Assembly (NCBI RefSeq): GCF_025985425.1
Contig: NZ_CP094972.1
Span: 1,798,001-1,862,000, forward strand
Source of the DNA: Entomomonas sp. E2T0
GTDB lineage: Bacteria > Pseudomonadota > Gammaproteobacteria > Pseudomonadales > Pseudomonadaceae
Direction: 5' to 3'
DNA: 64,000 nucleotides
A program made the translations under genes and the position numbers. How positions within the stretch are numbered: position 1 is the stretch's first letter; each line of letters opens with the position of its first letter. Positions 27,035-35,565 of this stretch are shown here, piece after piece. Under the pieces are notes generated by a model, which was given only the letters and a program-made list of their open reading frames with translations, did no database searches and was not told the DNA's origin.

Positions 27035-30000
27035 TGGGAAATACAGCACAAACTAATAGAAATGATACAGTAAGAGCTAGGCACGATAATACTGCAAGTG
27101 GAAGTGGTCAATGTCCTAATCAGGTTACTGAAATCAAAATATTTCCTGTACGCTATGCAGTAGATGAAAATTTCTTTTTAGAAGACCTATCTCAACTAGA
27201 TCAGCCACAAGATTGGAAAAAAATAATAACTACCGCAAGTGAGCATGGCTTAAGCAAAGAATGGCTAGCTAAACACCCAGATTTAGATACACTCTTACCA
27301 ACCCTTAGCAGCCGTAACTACAACTTACGGCAACTACGTTCAGGCTGGCTTTATGTTTGGACAAGTCAAAATAAACTGGAAGAATACCAAATCAAACCTG
27401 CTCAAAGCGTAGGTGGTAAACCAGAGTTTATCAAGGTTGACCTAGAAGCAAATAAAGATAAAGACGAAAGAACAGCAGCAGGGGAAGCGAGTCAGTTAAT
27501 AACAGTTCCTAATACTGTAGTGTATATGGCCTACTCATCTGTGCAATGGTCATGGCGTATCTGTGAAAAAATGCAATCTGCTGTAAATAGCAGCAAATGG
27601 ATGCGCAAATTTAATTTGCCAAACTACCTGCCAGAACATACTGACACACTAGAAAACCTTGCAAAAAATGTAGCAGATATTTTTCAAGGTCAACCGCAAA
27701 CTAATTTCAAATCAAGTTTAACAACATCAAATGTAGAACATATAAATGAAACTAGAGAACTTGTTAGCAATATACCAGATATATCAATCTTAGCTGCCTC
27801 AGATAACAAACAAGCAGATATTATTGCCGCACTAGATGACCCATTCGGTATTATAGATGACCTATTATTGGGCTTAAGCTATGTAGTAACAGAAAAGACC
27901 AACTACGAAGAGCAAAACCAACGTAAAACGCGTATTGCAGAAATAGCCATTAGCCTAAGCGGCTTGGGTGTTGATGAGTTTCTTCCAGACCAAGTTAAAG
28001 AAGATCAAGAACAAAAATACCAATATCTAAAAGATCTAGTAAGTTTAGGCTACCTAGATGCGGCATACAATGCCTATCTAGAACGTGAGCAAAATAGAGT
28101 GGCTGCTGAGATGGATCCTCCTGCACCTTGGGGCGGTTTTAGTGGTTCTGAAAAACAATTTAATAGTGTAGCAAGAGCATTTCAAGCTAAATGGGCTAGT
28201 AAAGGGGGAGAGCCTAAAGAAAGTGCTACCGTTACCAGTGCAACAGGTGAAACACAAACTATCTTATGGTTAAATAAAGTAATTGAGTGGGATCGTTGTT
28301 CTAATTTAAGACGTCACCTTAAACTAGAAGAAGCATTAGACCATTTGGTTAAACGAGAACAAGCATTAAAAGCTTACCAATACTGCACAGATAATATGAT
28401 TGCAGATCTTGTGCTATGGCTAGATAAACTATCTCCTGATGCCGATGAAATATTCCATGACACCACTGTTTTTCAACATTCAACAGAACTATTTGTTAAT
28501 GCAGAAAAAATTATTAACCTTATCCAAGAAAATAGTCAAGGCAGTGAATGGCTGTTTGAACAACTCAAAAAACCTAACACCCTTTTTGGCTTAAGCTTTT
28601 TTAACTTTAATGAAGACCTCTACAAACTTTTTGTTCGTGTAGCGAGTGAAGCTAGCCAAGATTTAGCCATCAACCAAACAGGTGATAAATCAGGTACAGG
28701 TGGAGTAGAAATGAGTAGTCAACTAGGCTATAACATCTTTAGCCGAGTTAATGACACCATAGGCGCCTTATCCAATGAACATTTAAAAGATTTACCATTC
28801 TTTAGAGAGCTTAATGATGTTGCCAAGCGTAGCTATGCAGTTATGCAGCGCATGTCTATTGGTAATGCCCTAGGTAAAGCATATAACAATATGGTACTAG
28901 AATGCCTATTTAAATTTGCTTTAATGCAACCCAATGAACTACTACCCTATGCAAGCGTAATTACTCTAGCGCCTTCTAATGATATGAGCTTCTATAAAAA
29001 TCTTCGTTTTAGAGAAGAGTTTCTTGTTTGGGCTGAGGATGTACGTAAATTAAATGCCGATATTAAAGCACTCTCTCAACAAAACGTAGAACTGAGTAGC
29101 AAAGGGCGCACGACTAAAGAAGAACACTTACGAGATAGGGAAACAATAAGGGCAAATCAACGTCAGCGTACAGAATTACAAAGGCAACTTGCACTAAGAA
29201 ATGCACAAAAACCTATTCCTTTTGTAGCAACAGCAGGAACTATTAATACATCAGTAGGTACAGAAGAATTTTTCTATCGCCAAAGTGGCCAATACGAAGC
29301 AATGGAGCGTGCCTATGCTCGAGCACATTCAGCACTAGAGGCTAAAAGTATGGCGAGCCGCTTTGTTAGCCGATTTACTAATGAAGTCAAAGTTAACTTT
29401 TTACCCTTAGTGGCGGTGGTATGGAATCTCTACAATACAGCGGAGGCCATTAACCAAGCTAAAAGCTTCAGTAATACCAAAGATACCCTAACGATTACCA
29501 GTAATATTGGGTATCTAGGCCAATCTGTGATGACTCTCTGGATGGGGCCAGTATGGGATCGCTATTATAAATTGGCTAGGGGCGTGATTGATAGCACTAA
29601 TGATATTCTTCGTAATCAAAATGCAAGAAAACTGCTTAGTTTAACAGTTAAAGATTTAGCAGCTCAAAATACTGGATTAGCAAGAATAGCTCCTAAGCTA
29701 ATTGCACGGGTGGGTATTTTAAATGGTTTATTGGCGGTAGGCGCTTTAGCAGAAATTGGAACAACTTGGAAAGATGTTGAGAACTCATCAAATTGGTTTG
29801 AAGGGGCAGGACAAGTAGTAAAATTAGTTTCACTTATTGTTTCTGGTGGAGTTGGTACATTTGCAGCAAGTAATGCTATCTTATTTTTACTGTTTGATTG
29901 TGCTTTTGTAGTAGGAACATGGGTTACACCTGTATTATTTGTTGCAGGTATTGTTTATTTGGTAGCAACTATTTGGACACAATACTTCCATAGAGAGGGA

Positions 30001-30798
30001 CTAGCCCTTTGGTTAGATAAATGTATTTGGGGAACAAAGTGTGAATCACAGGGTAATGATGAACAAACCCAACTTACCGAGTTAAAAGCATTGTATAAAA
30101 TTTTACTAGAGCCAGCCGTACATCTAACCTATACCCAGCAATATAAAGGTCCACAATACGGTGGTAGAGGAGATATTCTATACCACAACCAAAAAATAAC
30201 GGGTTTTTGGTTACAGTTTGCCTTACCTGTAGAATTAAAAGGCAATACCATTACCCTAAAAACCCTACTAATGGAAGATCGAATATTCTTTCGTGATGAT
30301 GTACCACTAGAACAAGGCTATCAAACCTTTACTGATACCCTTGAACGTTGGGGTAGCTGGACAGATCCTAATAAGCCTTTAGGAGAAGGTTTACCTCTTA
30401 ATCCACCAGCCACCTCTGAATACAGGGTAGAACCTTTTGATTATGAAGCCCATGATGATTTTAAACGCTATATCTATACCGCTTGGGTAGCTTATGAGTC
30501 TACTACTGATACTATCCTTAGTTTTAAACTGGAGTTCCCAATGAACTTTAATCAACCCGCTAGCTTACTTAATGCACCAGGTATAGAAGGTCAACCAGAA
30601 AATATAGATTTTAGCTATCAACAAGTATTACAGACAGGTACAATAGGTACAATAGAAGGCAAGAGTCAGCCTAGACATCTTACTATTGATGAAGGCAAGC
30701 AGGATGGAGCAGGTTTCCATATCAACAATCCTCAATACGCTAACCAGTTAAAAACTTACAGATTGATGGTAGGGCAGCCTATTACTGATAGGAAATAA
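27034..30798 (+). CDS. VasX-like T6SS effector with carboxy-terminal membrane region (probable pore former)
   Basis: A 1254-residue cargo protein. Residues about 25-130 resemble the VasX amino-terminal domain (TEIKIFPVRYAVDE near 33-46; NYNLRQLRSGWLYVW), shared with BTH_I2691-type effectors. The long middle is helical. Hydrophobic segments appear near residues 789-808, 895-910 and 930-985 (VSLIVSGGVGTFAASNAILF and GTWVTPVLFVAGIVYLVATI). These are consistent with the colicin-like pore-forming region of VasX, which depolarises target membranes. A beta-rich tail follows. No enzyme motif was seen. The next genes encode membrane proteins, as expected for immunity to a membrane-active toxin. Confidence 0.85.
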   Translation: MGNTAQTNRNDTVRARHDNTASGSGQCPNQVTEIKIFPVRYAVDENFFLEDLSQLDQPQDWKKIITTASEHGLSKEWLAKHPDLDTLLPTLSSRNYNLRQLRSGWLYVWTSQNKLEEYQIKPAQSVGGKPEFIKVDLEANKDKDERTAAGEASQLITVPNTVVYMAYSSVQWSWRICEKMQSAVNSSKWMRKFNLPNYLPEHTDTLENLAKNVADIFQGQPQTNFKSSLTTSNVEHINETRELVSNIPDISILAASDNKQADIIAALDDPFGIIDDLLLGLSYVVTEKTNYEEQNQRKTRIAEIAISLSGLGVDEFLPDQVKEDQEQKYQYLKDLVSLGYLDAAYNAYLEREQNRVAAEMDPPAPWGGFSGSEKQFNSVARAFQAKWASKGGEPKESATVTSATGETQTILWLNKVIEWDRCSNLRRHLKLEEALDHLVKREQALKAYQYCTDNMIADLVLWLDKLSPDADEIFHDTTVFQHSTELFVNAEKIINLIQENSQGSEWLFEQLKKPNTLFGLSFFNFNEDLYKLFVRVASEASQDLAINQTGDKSGTGGVEMSSQLGYNIFSRVNDTIGALSNEHLKDLPFFRELNDVAKRSYAVMQRMSIGNALGKAYNNMVLECLFKFALMQPNELLPYASVITLAPSNDMSFYKNLRFREEFLVWAEDVRKLNADIKALSQQNVELSSKGRTTKEEHLRDRETIRANQRQRTELQRQLALRNAQKPIPFVATAGTINTSVGTEEFFYRQSGQYEAMERAYARAHSALEAKSMASRFVSRFTNEVKVNFLPLVAVVWNLYNTAEAINQAKSFSNTKDTLTITSNIGYLGQSVMTLWMGPVWDRYYKLARGVIDSTNDILRNQNARKLLSLTVKDLAAQNTGLARIAPKLIARVGILNGLLAVGALAEIGTTWKDVENSSNWFEGAGQVVKLVSLIVSGGVGTFAASNAILFLLFDCAFVVGTWVTPVLFVAGIVYLVATIWTQYFHREGLALWLDKCIWGTKCESQGNDEQTQLTELKALYKILLEPAVHLTYTQQYKGPQYGGRGDILYHNQKITGFWLQFALPVELKGNTITLKTLLMEDRIFFRDDVPLEQGYQTFTDTLERWGSWTDPNKPLGEGLPLNPPATSEYRVEPFDYEAHDDFKRYIYTAWVAYESTTDTILSFKLEFPMNFNQPASLLNAPGIEGQPENIDFSYQQVLQTGTIGTIEGKSQPRHLTIDEGKQDGAGFHINNPQYANQLKTYRLMVGQPITDRK

Positions 30799-30803
30799 TA
30801 GTT

Positions 30804-31556
30804 ATGTTAAAAAAATTACTTAACTACAATAAGCAAATGATAGAAAGTATTATTTGGGAAAAAAACAATGATCCTATTCTATTCCAATGGCAAAAGAGAG
30901 GAATACAATGGGTTGGGTCTGATTTAAAGTATCGTAAGTTTATGTGTTTTTTTATATTTGGGATATTTTTTAGTATTTTTTCATTTATACTTTTTATGGG
31001 AAATAACACATCAGTAGTTAATTTATTAATTTACAGCATGGTTTTCTTATTAATTTTATTACCATTAGCTCCTATTATTTATTGGGGTATTATGGAAAGT
31101 AAACTATATAATTACCATATTACACCTCAAAAGTTAGAGCTAGTTAGTTGGAAAGAAGATTTATTATTTGGTAAACAGCTAGCTCAAGGGTTACTTATTA
31201 TAATAACTCCCTTTCTAGTTATAGTATTTATTACAGAGCCAACGGCATTATTAGTAAGTTTAGGGGGGATGGCAGGTGTAGGTATTTTGGCAGGTGCTAC
31301 CTTATTTTCTAAAGGTTATATTGCAAGTCATCTTGATTATAAACATCTTTTAACAAGCTGGGATAAAGTTACAAAGATAGAGATAGTTGAGCCAATGAAT
31401 ATAATCTATATATGGGGTACAAATTTTTATCATAAAAAACAAAATACAGATTTATTTTATTTATTTTATAACAAACATAATAAAGACGATTTAATAGCGT
31501 TTATAAAACAACAAGCAGAACATAATAATTTATCGATTATTTATAGTGAAGAGTAA
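30804..31556 (+). CDS. Putative immunity membrane protein, copy 1
   Basis: First of four tandem paralogues behind the VasX-like effector. The 250-residue protein begins MLKKLLNYNKQM and has hydrophobic stretches near residues 50-72, 73-98 and 123-165. A conserved core GGMAGVGILAGATLFSKGYI is followed by a polar, charged carboxy domain ending IIYSEE. Immunity proteins to VasX-type toxins are multi-pass inner-membrane proteins, so position and topology suggest this role; sequence alone does not prove it. It starts five bases after the effector stop. Its last third is nearly identical, base for base, to copy 4, and its core to copy 2. Confidence 0.75.
   Translation: MLKKLLNYNKQMIESIIWEKNNDPILFQWQKRGIQWVGSDLKYRKFMCFFIFGIFFSIFSFILFMGNNTSVVNLLIYSMVFLLILLPLAPIIYWGIMESKLYNYHITPQKLELVSWKEDLLFGKQLAQGLLIIITPFLVIVFITEPTALLVSLGGMAGVGILAGATLFSKGYIASHLDYKHLLTSWDKVTKIEIVEPMNIIYIWGTNFYHKKQNTDLFYLFYNKHNKDDLIAFIKQQAEHNNLSIIYSEE
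31149..31335 (+). repeat. Conversion-like tract shared by immunity copies 1 and 2
   Basis: This 187-base segment matches 31949-32135 at a constant offset of 800 bases with only scattered single-base differences, several of them synonymous. The flanks of the two genes on either side are clearly more diverged. That pattern suggests recent gene conversion within the membrane core rather than uniform divergence. Confidence 0.7.
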
Positions 31557-31678
31557 CCTTTACTAAAAAATATTTTTATGAAAAGAATCTAAATATGCTA
31601 AAAAAGTTGTTAAGTAAAATATTTAATTTTAACCAACAAATACAGACCAAAATAGAATGGCAACAAACCAATGAACCT
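31275..31678 (+). repeat. Segmental duplication, left copy (end of immunity 1, spacer, start of immunity 2)
   Basis: About 404 bases covering the last third of copy 1, the 38-base spacer and the first 28 codons of copy 2. It recurs at 33668-34062 with a handful of substitutions and one nine-base gap. The left copy contains TTATTTTAT twice in tandem near 31450-31470, whereas the right copy contains it once, which explains the gap as slippage. Confidence 0.85.
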
Positions 31679-32371
31679 ATTTTATTAAGTTGGACAAATA
31701 GGGGTATTATAGGAAATAAGAAAGATATTTTTTGGAAAAAAATCACATTCTATGGCTTTTTTTTATGTCTTATAATTTTTACATCAATATTGCTTTTGAC
31801 TGCTTCTAAGACAATGATGGATTCTTTAATAAGTTTATTAATTATGCTTGTTTTTTATATTCCATTTGTTACGCTTGGCTATTTTGGAATATTTGAATTT
31901 AAATTTTATACTTATCGTATTACAGAAAAAGAATTAGAGTTAGTCTGTTGGAAAGAAGACTTATTATTTGGTAAGCAGTTAGCTCAAGGGTTACTTATTA
32001 TAATAACTCCCTTTCTAGTTATAGTATTTATTACAGAACCTACGGCATTATTAGTAAGTTTAGGGGGGATGGCAGGTGTAGGTATCTTGGCAGGTGCTAC
32101 CTTGTTTTCTAAAGGCTATATTGAAAGTCACCTTAACTATCAACATATGATTACTCGGTGGGATAGCCTACTAAAGATAGAAATAGATAATAGAGGAAAA
32201 CCAATTATATTAGTTTGGGGAAAAGACTTTTATGATAAAAAACAGCGGGTTGATCTATTTAATTTATTTTGTAATCCAGAGATTTTTGATGAAATAGTTA
32301 AACTAATACAGCAACAAGTTAATGAAGAAGAGTTAGAAAAAGGAATTCATTATTGTGAAACTTGGGGGTAG
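31595..32371 (+). CDS. Putative immunity membrane protein, copy 2
   Basis: A 258-residue paralogue starting MLKKLLSKIFNFNQQIQTKI, with the conserved EWQQTNEPILLSWTNRG opening, three or four hydrophobic stretches, the shared core GGMAGVGILAGATLFSKGYI, and a charged carboxy end. Its membrane core is almost the same as in copy 1 at the DNA level, whereas the amino and carboxy domains differ. No strong ribosome binding site is seen before the ATG. The likely role is protection against VasX-like toxins, perhaps a variant carried by other strains. Confidence 0.75.
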   Translation: MLKKLLSKIFNFNQQIQTKIEWQQTNEPILLSWTNRGIIGNKKDIFWKKITFYGFFLCLIIFTSILLLTASKTMMDSLISLLIMLVFYIPFVTLGYFGIFEFKFYTYRITEKELELVCWKEDLLFGKQLAQGLLIIITPFLVIVFITEPTALLVSLGGMAGVGILAGATLFSKGYIESHLNYQHMITRWDSLLKIEIDNRGKPIILVWGKDFYDKKQRVDLFNLFCNPEIFDEIVKLIQQQVNEEELEKGIHYCETWG

Positions 32372-32400
32372 TAAATAATTACCCTTTAGGAAATAAAATA

Positions 32401-33174
32401 ATGCTAAAAAAGTTGTTAAGTAAAATATTTAGATTTAACCAACAAATGCAAACTAAAATAGAATGGCAACAAACAGATGAGCCTATCTTATTTAGTTGGA
32501 CTGCTAGAGGACGTGTGGGAAATAAAAGAGAAATATTATTAGGGAAATTAGGATTTGCAGGTATTATTCTTCTTTTTGGTATTTTCCCTACAACTCTTCT
32601 TTTAATAGCGGCTAAGGATCAATTAGATATTATTGGCATAATGTGTATTGGGGGAATTATGGCAGGTCCAATAATTTTTATGTCTTATTTTTATACAGTA
32701 GGTGGCGAATTCTATACTTATCGTATTACCAAGGAATCTATTGAATTAGCAAGTTGGAATGAGGGATTACCAAAATTTAAAGAAATTATGCAAATATTTC
32801 TATGTGTTGTTTTTTTATTTTTAGTTTTTATATTTATAACTGATCCTGCTATTTTATTAATTAGTTTAGGTGGTATGGTTGGGGTTGGGCTTATTGCAGG
32901 TGCTACTTTATTTTCTAAAAGTTATTTAGAAACCCATCTTAAATATAAACATTTATTTACTTATTTAAATACAGTAGAGGAATTAAAAATAGATAACTCA
33001 AGAAAGCTTATTTTATTAGTGGCTAAAAGTTTTAATCGCAGAAAACAACGAAGTAAACTTTTTAATTTATTTTGTACAGAAGAAAATTTTAATCAATTAG
33101 TTCAACTTGTAACTGAAAAAGCAACTATTAACCATATTGAAGTGGTTTATGGTCGAGCTTATGAACCTGATTGA
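32401..33174 (+). CDS. Putative immunity membrane protein, copy 3
   Basis: A 257-residue paralogue. I start it at ATG 32401, with AGGAA nine bases upstream and the shared MLKKLLSKIFRFNQQMQTKI opening; an upstream in-frame ATG overlapping copy 2 is less likely. The core is diverged (GGMVGVGLIAGATLFSKSYL) and so is the carboxy domain, making this the oldest-looking copy apart from the amino half of copy 4. Topology is the same: charged amino end, hydrophobic hairpin, hydrophobic core, polar tail. Confidence 0.73.
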   Translation: MLKKLLSKIFRFNQQMQTKIEWQQTDEPILFSWTARGRVGNKREILLGKLGFAGIILLFGIFPTTLLLIAAKDQLDIIGIMCIGGIMAGPIIFMSYFYTVGGEFYTYRITKESIELASWNEGLPKFKEIMQIFLCVVFLFLVFIFITDPAILLISLGGMVGVGLIAGATLFSKSYLETHLKYKHLFTYLNTVEELKIDNSRKLILLVAKSFNRRKQRSKLFNLFCTEENFNQLVQLVTEKATINHIEVVYGRAYEPD

Positions 33175-33181
33175 TATTAAA

Positions 33182-33940
33182 ATGATTAGAAAATTATTTA
33201 ACTTATTTAATTATAACCAGCAGTTAATAGAGAAAACTGAGTGGGAAGTAACCAATGAGTCTGTTGTGTTGCAATGGAGTAAAAGAGGATTAGTAGATAA
33301 TAAAAAGGATTTGCTACTAAAAAAAGTTTTTGGTTATACCACATCAGGTTTATTTGTATTGATGGGAATATTTTTTTCTAAAGATATTTTTTCCTATAAC
33401 GAATCATTATTAATAAAAATATTAATGTTAATAATTTTATGGGGAATTATATTTTTTTTTTCAACTAGCTTATATTTAGCTTTTTTAGGAGGAAAAATTT
33501 ACTATTATCGAATCACAATTAAAAATATTGAACTTGCAAGCTGGGTAGATGGTATTTTATTTATAAAATTCTTTTCTCTAGTTTTTCTTTGGTTAGTTGG
33601 TATTCTATTGGTGATTGTTTGTATAGTAAATCCTACACTAATCCCAGTTAATTTTGGGGGTATAGTTGGTGTAGGTATCTTGGCAGGTGCTACCTTATTT
33701 TCTAAAGGTTATATTGCAAGTCATCTTGATTATAAACATCTTTTAACAAGCTGGGATAAAGTTACAAAGATAGAGATAGTTGAGCCAATGAATATAATCT
33801 ATATATGGGGTACAAATTTTTATCATAAAAAACAAAATACAGATTTATTTTATAACAAACATAATAAAGACGATTTAATAGCGTTTATAAAACAACAAGC
33901 AGAACATAATAATTTATCGATTATTTATAGTGAAGAGTAA
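33182..33940 (+). CDS. Putative immunity membrane protein, copy 4 (chimera with copy 1)
   Basis: A 252-residue paralogue starting at ATG 33182 (MIRKLFNLFNYNQQLIEK), seven bases after copy 3. The first two thirds are diverged from all other copies. From the GVGILAGATLF core to the end the DNA is almost identical to copy 1, apart from loss of three codons (the DLFYLFYNK stretch of copy 1 becomes DLFYNK). It is therefore a mosaic made by duplication or conversion. The reading frame is intact, so it may make a protein with a new specificity. Confidence 0.73.
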   Translation: MIRKLFNLFNYNQQLIEKTEWEVTNESVVLQWSKRGLVDNKKDLLLKKVFGYTTSGLFVLMGIFFSKDIFSYNESLLIKILMLIILWGIIFFFSTSLYLAFLGGKIYYYRITIKNIELASWVDGILFIKFFSLVFLWLVGILLVIVCIVNPTLIPVNFGGIVGVGILAGATLFSKGYIASHLDYKHLLTSWDKVTKIEIVEPMNIIYIWGTNFYHKKQNTDLFYNKHNKDDLIAFIKQQAEHNNLSIIYSEE

Positions 33941-34062
33941 CCTCTACTAAAAAATATTTTTATGAAAAGAATCTAAATATGCTAAAAAAGTTGTTAAGTA
34001 AAATATTTAATTTTAACCAACAAATGCAAACTAAAATAGAATGGCAACAAACCAATGAGCCT
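33668..34062 (+). repeat. Segmental duplication, right copy (end of immunity 4, spacer, start of truncated copy 5)
   Basis: About 395 bases matching 31275-31678, including the spacer with its TACTAAAAAATATTTTTATG stretch. The final 60 bases carry variants found in copy 3 (ATGCAAACTAAAATAGAATG), so the right end is itself a mosaic of copies 2 and 3. Similarity stops abruptly after the codons for N-E-P. Confidence 0.85.
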
Positions 34063-34098
34063 TTTTTAAGTGTTTTACCTACAATTCCTCTTATTTAG
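33979..34098 (+). pseudogene. Truncated fifth immunity copy
   Basis: Opens exactly like copies 2 and 3 (MLKKLLSKIFNFNQQMQTKI) and keeps 28 family codons to TNEP. It then runs into unrelated sequence and stops at 34096-34098 after 39 codons. All membrane segments are missing, so it cannot act as a full paralogue. It is the debris at the right end of the duplicated block and marks where the array joins the rsgA leader region. Confidence 0.85.
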
Positions 34099-34194
34099 AT
34101 AATCACTAGAATTACCTTTGATCTTATAATTGCTATAAAATATACTGTTATATAGTTAAATAAATTTATTGTTAATCCTGCAAAGGAGAAGAGT

Positions 34195-34257
34195 ATGTTT
34201 AGGGATATTGTAGTGACCTTCATTTTTGAAACAATGATGGAGGAAGAGGTCAAGTAA
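34195..34257 (+). CDS. 20-residue leader peptide upstream of rsgA
   Basis: A short reading frame, too small for usual gene finders, encoding MFRDIVVTFIFETMMEEEVK. It has a strong ribosome binding site (AAGGAG at 34184-34189, about five bases before the ATG), better than most genes here. It ends 42 bases before the rsgA start. The hydrophobic IVVTFIF run and the EEE run could slow ribosomes. Segments inside the frame pair with each other and with the rsgA ribosome binding site region. That suggests a regulatory role for its translation rather than for the peptide itself. No homologue is known to me. Confidence 0.6.
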   Translation: MFRDIVVTFIFETMMEEEVK

Positions 34258-34293
34258 ACTTTTTTCCTCCAAATATATACATTGATTTGGAGG
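34214..34293 (+). promoter_or_regulatory. Predicted translational attenuator controlling rsgA
   Basis: Four segments can pair in alternative ways. Segment 1 TGACCT (34214-34219) pairs with segment 2b AGGTCA (34247-34252). Segment 2a TGGAGGAA (34238-34245) pairs with segment 3 TTCCTCCA (34264-34271). Segment 3 CCTCCAAAT (34266-34274) pairs perfectly with segment 4 ATTTGGAGG (34285-34293), which contains the rsgA ribosome binding site GGAGG, five bases before its ATG. Pairings 1:2 and 3:4 are compatible; 2:3 excludes both. Segments 1 and 2 lie inside the leader frame. This is the logic of ribosome-stalling attenuators; the function is inferred. Confidence 0.6.
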
Positions 34294-34298
34294 TTTAA

Positions 34299-35372
34299 AT
34301 GCCGTATCAACAGTTAACAAGTTACGGATTATCATCTCGTTTCGAACAAGACGCTTTGCTATTCCCAGAATTAACGCTAGCAAGAGTTACTGGGCAACAT
34401 CGTAATATTTATACAATTATTACTGAGCATGGTGAAGCACACGCTTTAGTATCTGGTAAATTTATCCATTGCGCTAATACCAATACAGATTTTCCTGTGG
34501 TTGGCGATTGGGTAATGGTTAGTTTAGCTGATATTGAACAAACAGCTATTATTCATCATATCTTGCCAAGAAAAACTACATTTGAGCGTAGGGCAGCAGG
34601 AACTCAAAACACAGTACAAATTGTTGCTTCGAATATTGATTATATTTTTATTTGTATGTCATTAAATAATGACTTTAATCTACGTCGTTTAGAGCGTTAT
34701 TTATCGATTGCTTGGCAAGGTACAGCAACACCTGTGGTTGTTTTGACAAAGTCAGACCTTTGTGCTGATTTAGCAAATAAACTGCAACAAGTAGCGGCGG
34801 TGAGTTTAGGTGTAAATGTGTTAGTTACTTCTATTCTACAGTCTGATAATTATAAGGTTTTTGCACCTTATCTCAGTAAGGAGAAAACGGTTGTTTTTTT
34901 AGGCTCGTCAGGTGTTGGGAAATCATCATTAGTTAATCAACTGCTAGGTAAGGATGTATTTCTAACTCAAGCAGTGGGTAGTGATGATTCAGGTCGACAT
35001 ACAACCACATCAAGACAGTTATTAGTACTGCCTAATGGTGGGGCTGTCATCGATACACCAGGAATGCGTGAGTTGCAGTTAGATACGGGAAATCTAGCTA
35101 AAGCGTTCGAAGATATCGAATCATTGGCTTTACAATGTAAATATAGAAATTGTACACATACCAGTGAAAATCGATGTGCAGTTCAACAAGCGATTTCTGA
35201 TGGTACATTATCATTGGAGCGGTTGGAGAGCTATCGAAAACTTGCAAGGGAAACTCAGTATGAGGGACTAAACTCACGTCAGTTAGAACATGCGAAAATT
35301 AATAATATGTTTGGCAGTGTTAGCGAATTTAGTAAGCTGCGTCGTCATGTTAAAAATAATCGCAATAACTAA
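34299..35372 (+). CDS. rsgA: Ribosome small-subunit biogenesis GTPase RsgA
   Basis: GTPase that acts in late 30S subunit maturation. The 357-residue protein shows the circularly permuted order of motifs: an OB-fold at the amino end (FPVVGDWVMV), G4 VVLTKSDLC, then G1 FLGSSGVGKSSLVNQL, G3 DTPGMREL, and the zinc-binding knuckle CKYRNCTHTSENRCAV. Length is typical. The gene stands alone between the immunity array and a sugar-acid regulator; in pseudomonads and enterics rsgA is usually elsewhere (beside orn or psd). It could therefore be a second copy, which the window cannot tell. Its translation start is masked by a hairpin. Confidence 0.93.
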   Translation: MPYQQLTSYGLSSRFEQDALLFPELTLARVTGQHRNIYTIITEHGEAHALVSGKFIHCANTNTDFPVVGDWVMVSLADIEQTAIIHHILPRKTTFERRAAGTQNTVQIVASNIDYIFICMSLNNDFNLRRLERYLSIAWQGTATPVVVLTKSDLCADLANKLQQVAAVSLGVNVLVTSILQSDNYKVFAPYLSKEKTVVFLGSSGVGKSSLVNQLLGKDVFLTQAVGSDDSGRHTTTSRQLLVLPNGGAVIDTPGMRELQLDTGNLAKAFEDIESLALQCKYRNCTHTSENRCAVQQAISDGTLSLERLESYRKLARETQYEGLNSRQLEHAKINNMFGSVSEFSKLRRHVKNNRNN

Positions 35373-35397
35373 CATATTGTTATATTAAGCACTTTTT

Positions 35398-35426
35398 AAA
35401 GGGGGAATTTTTCCCCTTTATTTTTG
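35398..35426 (+). terminator. Rho-independent terminator of rsgA
   Basis: An eight-base-pair stem (TAAAGGGG 35398-35405 with CCCCTTTA 35414-35421) with an eight-base loop is followed directly by five T (35422-35426). It sits 26 bases after the rsgA stop. This is the clearest intrinsic terminator in the window. Confidence 0.88.
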
Positions 35427-35565
35427 CTTAGTATTTTAATAGTTAGTATTGGATAACTAAACGCACAAATTTATATAAATAAAGTTGTTATTATCTTTTG
35501 TGGATTTTGGGAGTAAACTAGGTTAATTAAGTTGGGGAAAGATTGTTATCTTAGGGAGTACTTTA

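Noticed and set aside
23994-34098. A complete T6SS.
   Set aside because: Only spike, adaptor, cargo and immunity-like genes are present; no tssA-M, hcp or clpV genes occur in the window.
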